From positions 1 to 19,296 of the forward strand of contig CALATF010000028.1 in the NCBI GenBank assembly GCA_937891595.1: a stretch of 19,296 bases of DNA, written 5' to 3'. Positions 14,293 through 19,296 of this stretch are shown piece after piece. The stretch's first letter is position 1; each line of letters starts with the position of its first letter. The stretch comes from an uncultured Clostridia bacterium (GTDB lineage: Bacteria; Bacillota; Clostridia; Christensenellales; UBA1242). The position numbers and the translations under genes were made by a program. The notes under the pieces were generated by a model. That model was not told the origin of the DNA and did no database searches. It worked only from the letters and a program-made list of their open reading frames with translations.

Positions 14293-15504
14293 TTAACCTA
14301 GTTGACGTCTTTGCCAGTTTGAAACTGCTTGTTTTCTTCCTGCTAATTTAGACCATTTTAAAAATATATCATTAATCGATTCAGTTTTTAAATCTCCCAC
14401 TACAATATCTTTAGTATATTTTCTATTTATATCAACTGGAATAATTGCTGTACCATTCGGTTGAATAATAAAATATGCTTTATTTCTAGACTTTCTTGTT
14501 AAAATTTCAAAAGGAATTTTAGGGTTTTTAATTTCTTTATTAACATCTTTCTTTAATTTTTTCATTTGACCGAATTTAGCTTTCAATAAGTTATAATTAT
14601 CAGCTCCTCTATTTTCAGGAATAAACTCGTATAGCTTCCACATGTTTACTGGATAACTTTTTATTACATTATAAATATTCTTTATTGTATTAATATTCAT
14701 GTTTTTTCTTGTTAAAGTCGTTCCTATTTTAATAGAAAAATTATGCTTATGTTTTTTATAATGTTCTAAAATTTTAATAACTCTTTCAAAATTACCCTTA
14801 GTTCTGCCATGTAATACATTACTTTCCTCATCAAAGCCATCTAAAGACAGTGAAAGTTTTTGAATTTTATTTTCAAATTTCTCTTTATTTTCTAAAAAAT
14901 TAATTCCTGTGGTTGAAAGAAATATTTTAACGCCATTTTCATAAAGTCTATTTATTATTTTAGATACTCTATCAATATCTATTAAAGGTTCGCCGCCTGA
15001 AATACAAACTATTCGGCAACCTAATTGTAATATTTTATCTATGATAACATTATCATCTGGACTTTGTTGTAATTTAGTTGATGCATAACAATATTCACAT
15101 TTGTTACAGCAATTACTTGTTATACGCCAGTCGATAATAAAGCTGTTCATATCTACCCATGAAATAACTTGTTCTTGTTGGACATTCCAAGGTGGATTAA
15201 TAGCACAATAAAACTTCATATTTTCGCCAACGCAAAAATACTTTGTTCCCCTTTTAATAGGAACAATATCACCTGCTTCAAATTTTTTAACTTCTCCATC
15301 TAAATAAATCTCGCCACGGCCTTCATAAACTAAATAAGTTTCATCACTGTTTTTATTAATAATAAAGCCATTACTAGGATGTCTACCATTAAGCTCTGCA
15401 TAAATTATGTCGACATCTTCACTAAATGAAGGATATTCATATACAGATAAATCTTCTCTAATTTTTAAATTTGTTTGGCTTCTTTTTAGAACTGTACTTT
15501 TCAT
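14293..15504 (-). CDS. Cupin-radical SAM fusion protein
   Basis: 403 residues in two domains. Residues about 30-106 form a cupin (GFIINKNSDETYLVYEGRG, AGDIVPIKRGTKY) without the usual His-rich metal motif. Residues about 120-300 are a radical SAM domain with CX3CX2C at Cys132, Cys136 and Cys139 for the 4Fe-4S cluster, the GGE motif at 170-172 and LSLSLDGFDEESNVLHGR. The C-terminal region (345-385) looks like a twitch/SPASM remnant, IQPNGTAIIPVD then VVGDLKTESINDIF, but lacks the auxiliary-cluster Cys. The ribosome binding site is AGAGGAAA. It is followed by a histidine phosphatase and preceded by a broken HAD gene and a free cupin with similar motifs. The substrate is unknown; a sugar- or nucleotide-like small molecule held by the cupin is possible. 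Confidence 0.88.
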   Translation of the reverse strand: MKSTVLKRSQTNLKIREDLSVYEYPSFSEDVDIIYAELNGRHPSNGFIINKNSDETYLVYEGRGEIYLDGEVKKFEAGDIVPIKRGTKYFCVGENMKFYCAINPPWNVQQEQVISWVDMNSFIIDWRITSNCCNKCEYCYASTKLQQSPDDNVIIDKILQLGCRIVCISGGEPLIDIDRVSKIINRLYENGVKIFLSTTGINFLENKEKFENKIQKLSLSLDGFDEESNVLHGRTKGNFERVIKILEHYKKHKHNFSIKIGTTLTRKNMNINTIKNIYNVIKSYPVNMWKLYEFIPENRGADNYNLLKAKFGQMKKLKKDVNKEIKNPKIPFEILTRKSRNKAYFIIQPNGTAIIPVDINRKYTKDIVVGDLKTESINDIFLKWSKLAGRKQAVSNWQRRQLG

Positions 15505-15580
15505 TTTTTCCTCTAGATTATAATTTATATTTTACATTAAAATAAATCTATCTTATAAAAATTTATATCTAAGACTAAAT

Positions 15581-16128
15581 TTACTTATAGTTATTATTAA
15601 TGAATTCTAAAAACTCTTTAAAATTTTTAATTTTGTAGTCTGTTAACTTGTTAATTTTATTTCTATCTACTTCTGCATACTTATCCATTATATTAACAAC
15701 TTCTATTCCTGCATTTTTTGCTGCAAGCACTCCAGTATAAGAATCTTCAAAGACTAAACACTCCTCTGGTCTTGCATTAAACTTTTGTAAAATTTTTAGA
15801 TATATTTCAGGATGCGGTTTTTTATATTTAACATCTGCTTTTTCTATAATTAAATCAAAAACTTCCTTAATGTTCATTTGTTTTAACATTGTTTTATTTT
15901 TGTTTGAGTATATATCTATTTGCACGTTTGTTGTCATTGTTGATTGTTGTGTAAAAAACAATCTCTATCTATTTGTATTGTATTTATATCAATGTTCTTT
16001 CTACCATATTTTTTAATTAATATTTGGTCTGTTCTATTCCAAACACCTATAGAATCTATTAATGTTCCATCTAAATCAAATATTATATATTTTTTATCAT
16101 TTATTCTAAGTTGATATATCTCTTTCAT
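15581..16128 (-). pseudogene. HAD-family phosphatase, broken by an out-of-frame internal deletion
   Basis: The N-terminal frame (16128 to stop near 15937) carries HAD motif I, IIFDLDGTLIDS with Asp18 and Asp20, then runs to DRDCFLHNNQQ and stops. A second frame, entering near 15960, continues with TTNVQIDIYSNKNKTM (motif II region), KKPHPEIYLK (motif III Lys) and VFEDSYTGVLAAKNAG (motif IV). Together they make about 170 residues of a beta-phosphoglucomutase-like protein that is normally about 215, so roughly 50 residues of the cap domain plus the frame are missing. The junction lies in a CAACAATCAACAATGACAAC tract (about 15950-15931). No functional HAD is expected unless this is a sequence error. 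It starts ten bases after the cupin, with AAGGATC upstream. Confidence 0.8.
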
Positions 16129-16138
16129 TTATTGATCC

Positions 16139-16495
16139 TTAAATTTTATCTTCATTATAAATAACATCATATTTAGCATTAAATTGTGGGCTAGAAATTA
16201 AAATAGCATCAAACTCACCTTCAAATTTATATTTTGTATTTTTTGGAATTGTAAGCATGTCGCCTGCTTGAACTTTATATTCCTTTTTATTCACACAAAA
16301 TAAACCACAGCCATTTATAATATAATAAGTTCTATTAGAAATTGTATTTTTCATCAAAGGATGCTTGCCTTTTAAATGCGTTCTTACAACCGAATAACCT
16401 AAATTTGACCAATCTTCTAAATAATTATCTACACAATAATTTTCTTCAACTTCTATACTTTTTATTGCGTTATGTGGAGAAAAGATAACTTCCAT
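16139..16495 (-). CDS. Stand-alone cupin domain protein
   Basis: A 118-residue single cupin. It keeps the fold pattern (LKGKHPL at 41-47, TYYIINGCG at 56-64, AGDMLTIPKNTKYKFEGE at 77-94) but lacks the usual His-x-His metal ligands, so it is more likely a binding or sugar-phosphate isomerase/epimerase-like fold than a dioxygenase. The spacing and residues L-G-HP, YY(I)-G-G, AGD, I-TKY line up with the N-terminal cupin of the radical SAM protein in the same unit, suggesting duplication. GGAG lies nine bases before the ATG. It is the first gene of the unit, with a promoter upstream and the broken HAD gene ten bases downstream. Confidence 0.85.
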   Translation of the reverse strand: MEVIFSPHNAIKSIEVEENYCVDNYLEDWSNLGYSVVRTHLKGKHPLMKNTISNRTYYIINGCGLFCVNKKEYKVQAGDMLTIPKNTKYKFEGEFDAILISSPQFNAKYDVIYNEDKI

Positions 16496-16536
16496 TTTAA
16501 ATACTCCAGACTTACTTATAAACTATACACAATAAA

Positions 16537-16566
16537 ATAATAGCATAAATAATTAATTTTTCACAA
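16537..16566 (-). promoter_or_regulatory. Predicted promoter of the cupin / HAD / radical SAM / phosphatase unit
   Basis: TTGTGA at 16566-16561, an 18-base spacer, TATTAT at 16542-16537, with TGC before it (extended -10), on the minus strand. Confidence 0.55.
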
Positions 16567-16600
16567 TGATTTATAAAAAATGTAACATAAATTTTAAGTA

Positions 16601-16629
16601 TTTACTAGTATTAAAAGGTGTGTTAAAAT
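16601..16629 (+). promoter_or_regulatory. Predicted promoter of the 16655 gene
   Basis: TTTACT at 16601-16606, a 17-base spacer, TAAAAT at 16624-16629, with TGT before it (extended -10). Confidence 0.6.
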
Positions 16630-16654
16630 ATTTTTGATAAAATGAGGATAAAAA

Positions 16655-17404
16655 ATGGAAAATATTAATTTTGATGAAGTTTTATTTCATGGTTTAACAA
16701 ATTTTTTTGTTGGAACAGAAAGATTTGAAAAATCTTTGCAAAGACTTAGTCTTGTTTTTAAAAGTGGAGCTATTCTTTCAAGAGAACAACAAGATTTATT
16801 ATTTCCAAAGCTTGGATTAACAGCTCCAGAATATGAAAATAAACTATTTAATAATTATGAATATGTTTCTGTGTGTCAAAAATATTCTAACCATGTTGAT
16901 GAAAAAAAAGAAAGCATGGCTTATAATGATTTTGTTGATTATGCAACGGGAATTTTGCTTGATAGAAAATTACTAGAAGAATTAAACTTTAGAAAAGCTT
17001 GCCCTTCAAAAAAATATCACATGGATGACGGCGAATATCAAATAAAAGGTAGTATTCCAAGTGATTATTTTATAGGACTATTTACTTCAATGGCAAGCGA
17101 CGAAGCTATGCTCCAAGGATTAATTGATAAAAAATATCCTTTAACGGCATATAACGACACAAATCATTTAGGGGAAATTTTCTTAACTAGTCAAGAATTT
17201 GGATTATATTCTAAAGAAACCTTAGAGTGTTTTTATAAAGGCACTGAAAAAATTCGTGATATAATGACTGAACATGGTTTTGACTTACCTATTTATAGCA
17301 GTATAGATGGTAAAATTATAACAAGTGCAGACAACGTATATAATCAGTTTCTTCAAAGTCAAAATAACACTACCACTGAAGTATGCGAGCAAGAAGCACA
17401 ATAA
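16655..17404 (+). CDS. Unknown protein with weak ADP-ribosyltransferase-fold resemblance
   Basis: No confident family. The 249-residue soluble protein opens with VLFHGLTNFF (His12-Gly13), then RFEKSLQRLSLVFKSGAILSREQQ, a layout seen in ART-fold proteins such as DarT-like toxins, where an N-terminal His-Gly is followed by an lxxIlxxGxixSR segment. Later, GEYQIKGSIPSDYFIGLF (126-143) could be the Glu-containing strand (Glu127) plus the IP turn of that fold. No antitoxin gene is adjacent. The ribosome binding site is GAGGAT. It is a monocistronic unit with its own promoter and terminator, divergent from the cupin unit. The ART assignment is inference; a structure prediction would decide it. Confidence 0.6.
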   Translation: MENINFDEVLFHGLTNFFVGTERFEKSLQRLSLVFKSGAILSREQQDLLFPKLGLTAPEYENKLFNNYEYVSVCQKYSNHVDEKKESMAYNDFVDYATGILLDRKLLEELNFRKACPSKKYHMDDGEYQIKGSIPSDYFIGLFTSMASDEAMLQGLIDKKYPLTAYNDTNHLGEIFLTSQEFGLYSKETLECFYKGTEKIRDIMTEHGFDLPIYSSIDGKIITSADNVYNQFLQSQNNTTTEVCEQEAQ

Positions 17405-17427
17405 AGCATAAAATACTTTTATATATT

Positions 17428-17460
17428 AAAAACAGGATAATATACTATCCTGTTTTTTTT
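17428..17460 (+). terminator. Terminator of the 16655 gene
   Basis: The stem is AAAAACAGGATA (17428-17439) with TATCCTGTTTTT (17446-17457), then a run of T. Confidence 0.9.
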
Positions 17461-17482
17461 GTAATTGTTTAATAAATATAAA

Positions 17483-17510
17483 AAAATCTAGCAATGATTT
17501 GCTAGATTTT
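17483..17510 (-). terminator. Terminator of the tRNA-Lys/tRNA-Leu unit
   Basis: A perfect 12-bp stem, AAAATCTAGCAA (17483-17494) with TTGCTAGATTTT (17499-17510), loop of four. On the minus strand it ends in a T run and lies just after tRNA-Leu. Confidence 0.85.
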
Positions 17511-17517
17511 AACCATT

Positions 17518-17600
17518 TGGTGCGGGCGAGAGGACTTGAACCCCCACGGTCTCCCACTAGATCCTAAGTCTAGCGCGTCTGCCAGTTCCGCCACACCCGC
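17518..17600 (-). tRNA. tRNA-Leu(TAG)
   Basis: 83 bases with encoded CCA and the long variable arm of a class II tRNA. Acceptor GCGGGTG/CGCCCGC. Anticodon stem CTAGA/TCTAG, loop CTTAGGA, anticodon TAG, reading CUA. It is the second gene of the Lys-Leu unit. Confidence 0.97.
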
Positions 17601-17648
17601 ATATTTTATAAGGAAAATATAATTACTAACTACCCTTATAAAAAAAAA

Positions 17649-17724
17649 TGGTGATCCACCCGAGGTTCGAACTCGGGACCCCTTGATTAAAAGTCAAGTG
17701 CTCTACCGACTGAGCTAGTGAATC
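17649..17724 (-). tRNA. tRNA-Lys(TTT)
   Basis: 76 bases with encoded CCA. Acceptor GATTCAC/GTGGATC; anticodon stem CTTGA/TCAAG with loop CTTTTAA, anticodon TTT; T arm CCGAG/CTCGG with TTCGAAC. Confidence 0.97.
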
Positions 17725-17753
17725 ATAAAATTTTATTTAATTAACTGAAAAGC

Positions 17754-17782
17754 ATTTTACACCATATTTTTACAAATTGCAA
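17754..17782 (-). promoter_or_regulatory. Promoter of the tRNA-Lys/tRNA-Leu unit
   Basis: TTGCAA at 17782-17777, a 17-base spacer, TAAAAT at 17759-17754 on the minus strand. A 10-bp inverted repeat (17749-17758 and 17803-17812) flanks it. Confidence 0.7.
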
Positions 17783-17838
17783 GTACTTTTTTTATTTTTT
17801 CTAAAATGCTTTAATTCGTCAGTTTTTTAAAAAGATTT

Positions 17839-17913
17839 TGGCTGGGGTGGCAGGATTTGAACCTACGGATGCAAGAGTCAAAGTCTTGTGCCTTACCGCT
17901 TGGCTACACCCCA
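17839..17913 (-). tRNA. tRNA-Gln(TTG)
   Basis: 75 bases with encoded CCA. Acceptor TGGGGTG/CACCCCA with discriminator G and the weak U1-A72 pair usual for tRNA-Gln. Anticodon stem CAAGA/TCTTG, loop CTTTGAC, anticodon TTG, reading CAA. GTCAGTTTT-type flanks on both sides can pair (17818-17826 with 17916-17924). Confidence 0.97.
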
Positions 17914-17930
17914 TTAAAACTGACTTTGAT

Positions 17931-17959
17931 ATTATATACAAATTCTACAAAATAAGCAA
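17931..17959 (-). promoter_or_regulatory. Promoter of tRNA-Gln(TTG)
   Basis: TTGCTT at 17959-17954, a 17-base spacer, TATAAT at 17936-17931 on the minus strand. I see no clear terminator before tRNA-Lys, so read-through is possible. Confidence 0.8.
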
Positions 17960-18113
17960 GTGTTTTTTTTATTTTTTTATAAATATTTTTTATGATTATT
18001 AATAAATTGATTAATAACTTTAACTTAATCATTTTCATTAACCTTATTTGCTGTCCTAACCAAAAAATTTTAAAGAAAAATATACATTAAAAAGAAATAG
18101 CTAGGTAAAAAAA

Positions 18114-18142
18114 TTGATTTTTATTTAAAAAAGTTACATAAT
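18114..18142 (+). promoter_or_regulatory. Promoter of tRNA-Gln(CTG) and probably the HIT gene
   Basis: TTGATT at 18114-18119, a 17-base spacer, CATAAT at 18137-18142, ending 20 bases before the tRNA. Confidence 0.6.
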
Positions 18143-18162
18143 TAATTAAGGTATTTAATCTT

Positions 18163-18238
18163 TGGGGTATCGCCAAGCGGTAAGGCATCGGACTCTGACT
18201 CCGACATTTCGTAGGTTCGAATCCTACTACCCCAGCCA
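18163..18238 (+). tRNA. tRNA-Gln(CTG)
   Basis: 76 bases with encoded CCA. Acceptor TGGGGTA/TACCCCA, discriminator G. Anticodon stem TCGGA/TCCGA, loop CTCTGAC, anticodon CTG, reading CAG. T arm GTAGG/CCTAC with TTCGAAT. It closely resembles tRNA-Gln(TTG) 250 bases away on the other strand. Confidence 0.96.
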
Positions 18239-18282
18239 AATAATTTATTTTCTATAATTCTTTTAATTTGAGGAGCTATATA

Positions 18283-18771
18283 ATGATTAATTATGCAAAC
18301 GAAAAGGTTGAATATTCTGGTTGTCCTACTTGTGCTTTTTCTAAACATGAATTTTCTTTACCTTGCGGAATGGCTTACGAAGATAAGAACTTTTTACTAT
18401 CGCAGGACTGGGAACTACCTATTCCCGGTTTTTTTGTAATTGCTCCTAAAAGGCATATGGAAAACTTTAATGAATTAACACAAGAAGAAAGAAAGAATAT
18501 TTTTGAAATTATTAATAAAACCATAGATATCTTAAAAGACGCAAAGGTTTGCGATAGATTTAATGTTATATTTGAAGAAAAATTAAATAGCCACTTTCAT
18601 ATTTGGATTATGCCAAGATTTAAATGGATGGAACAATTTGGAAGTATATCAAAAAATATCGGTTTAATATTTCAGTTCGCAATAAACAACATGAAAACAG
18701 AAGAAAATTTAAAAAAAATAAACGAAATTAATCAAATTGTAAATAAAAAATTAAAAAATTTTAAAATTTAG
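18283..18771 (+). CDS. HIT-like (histidine triad) protein
   Basis: A 162-residue protein with a HIT-type core: EDKNFLLSQDWELPIPGFFVIAPKRHMENFNEL, typical of the strand-loop-helix before the active site, and HFHIWIMPR at 104-112. The middle His106 (nucleophile position) is present, but the third triad position is Trp108 instead of His. An N-terminal CPTC (14-17) may add a metal site. Relatives hydrolyse nucleotide-linked phosphates or transfer nucleotides; the Trp makes classical activity uncertain. An upstream in-frame TTG at 18268 is possible, but GAGGAG is spaced for the ATG at 18283, so I start there. No terminator separates it from tRNA-Gln(CTG), so they are probably cotranscribed, with the GNAT gene 10 bases downstream. 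Confidence 0.8.
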   Translation: MINYANEKVEYSGCPTCAFSKHEFSLPCGMAYEDKNFLLSQDWELPIPGFFVIAPKRHMENFNELTQEERKNIFEIINKTIDILKDAKVCDRFNVIFEEKLNSHFHIWIMPRFKWMEQFGSISKNIGLIFQFAINNMKTEENLKKINEINQIVNKKLKNFKI

Positions 18772-18781
18772 AGGAAAAATT

Positions 18782-19296
18782 ATGGAAATAACTGGCTTTG
18801 AAACAGAAAGGCTTATAATTAGAAAATGGGTAATTGATGACGCTAAAGACATAGTTGAAGGGTTAAATGATTTTGATACTGCAAAAAATTTAACTGCACC
18901 ATTTCCATATACAATTGAACATGCTAATTATTTTATAAGCAGCAGTATTAATAAAGAAAAATATTATCCTTTTGCAATTGTTTTAAAAGAAAATAACAAA
19001 GTTATAGGCGGAACTGGAATTGAGTTCGACCCTAAATTACAAATTTACAAAGGTGGAATATGGCTTAAAAAAGATTATACGGGCAAAGGTTATGGAACTG
19101 AAGTTTGGAAAGCAAGAGCAAAATATATGTTTGAAAAGCTAAATTTAGAAGAAATAATAAATGGTTATTTTGAATTTAACGATGATTCAAAACACATGCA
19201 AGAAAAAGTTGGATATAAAGTAGTAGATAAAAACACATTTAATACAGCATTTGGAGGTCTAGCATTCTATCTAACAATCATGTATTGTGTTATAAG
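18782..19296 (+). CDS. GNAT-family N-acetyltransferase (3' end beyond window)
   Basis: RimJ/RimL-type acetyltransferase using acetyl-CoA. 171 residues are visible and the frame is still open at the window end; the family is usually about 170-185 residues, so only a few may be missing. The opening ETERLIIRKWVIDDAKDI is typical, and the acetyl-CoA loop is at 99-106 (YTGKGYGT), followed by a long helix, then GYFEFNDDSKHMQEKVGYKVV where the family places the acceptor-side loop. The acceptor cannot be told. The site GAGGAAAAATT overlaps the HIT stop region. It is the last visible gene of the tRNA-Gln(CTG)-HIT-GNAT unit. Confidence 0.9.
   Translation, partial: MEITGFETERLIIRKWVIDDAKDIVEGLNDFDTAKNLTAPFPYTIEHANYFISSSINKEKYYPFAIVLKENNKVIGGTGIEFDPKLQIYKGGIWLKKDYTGKGYGTEVWKARAKYMFEKLNLEEIINGYFEFNDDSKHMQEKVGYKVVDKNTFNTAFGGLAFYLTIMYCVI

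Noticed and set aside
18142..18348. Minus-strand open frame of 68 codons with GWGSRIRTYEMSESESDAL-type text
   Set aside because: It is antisense to tRNA-Gln(CTG), a common false call at such tRNAs.
1..19296. CRISPR arrays, insertion sequences, attachment sites, phage genes
   Set aside because: No regularly spaced repeats, transposase or integrase motifs, or long terminal repeats were seen on either strand.

Overview
The window is a low-GC (visually about 30% or less), gene-dense piece of a bacterial chromosome, and the best fit is a member of the Clostridia. Pointers are a glycine T-box riboswitch ahead of a homodimeric-type glycyl-tRNA synthetase, a pta-ackA pair next to ylbJ/ylbK homologues (YlbJ is a sporulation membrane protein), a DUF4364-type protein, strong AGGAGG-like ribosome binding sites and sigma-A style promoters. 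All genes read in the standard code. I see no transposase, integrase, phage module or CRISPR array. No stretch above 300 bases lacks a gene.

Layout. 1-922 (minus): 5' part of glycyl-tRNA synthetase, its T-box leader and its promoter. 943-3245 (minus): pta then ackA, the acetyl-CoA to acetate ATP-forming pathway. 3443-3940 (plus): dCMP deaminase. 4003-5947: divergent patatin-like ylbK (minus) and ylbJ (plus). 6017-6913 (minus): an acidic unknown protein, divergent from a DUF4364-type gene followed by a membrane PH-domain protein with a Lys/Thr/Ala tail. 8410-9588: a CofE-like (F420-0:glutamate ligase family) protein. 9717-10586: a multi-pass membrane protein. 10731-11153 (minus): a Nudix hydrolase. 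11314-11772 (minus): an unknown gene with a near-leaderless start. 11898-11972: tRNA-Ala(CGC).

12156-16495 is a minus-strand accessory block in two transcription units. The upstream unit is a cupin, a broken HAD phosphatase, a cupin-radical SAM fusion and a histidine phosphatase. The downstream unit, with its own promoter, is an NTF2-like protein, a metallo-beta-lactamase-fold hydrolase and a nucleoside deoxyribosyltransferase-like protein. The free cupin and the radical SAM N-terminal cupin look like paralogues, so the upstream unit may be a small-molecule modification module whose HAD step has been lost here.

16655-17404 (plus) is a stand-alone gene with weak resemblance to ADP-ribosyltransferase-fold proteins. 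17518-18238 is a tRNA cluster: Gln(TTG), Lys(TTT) and Leu(TAG) on minus, and Gln(CTG) on plus leading into a HIT-like protein and a GNAT acetyltransferase cut by the window end.

The points most worth a second look are the very short Stem I of the T-box, a 24-residue internal duplication in Pta, the cupin/radical SAM cluster with its deleted HAD gene, and the ART-like orphan.
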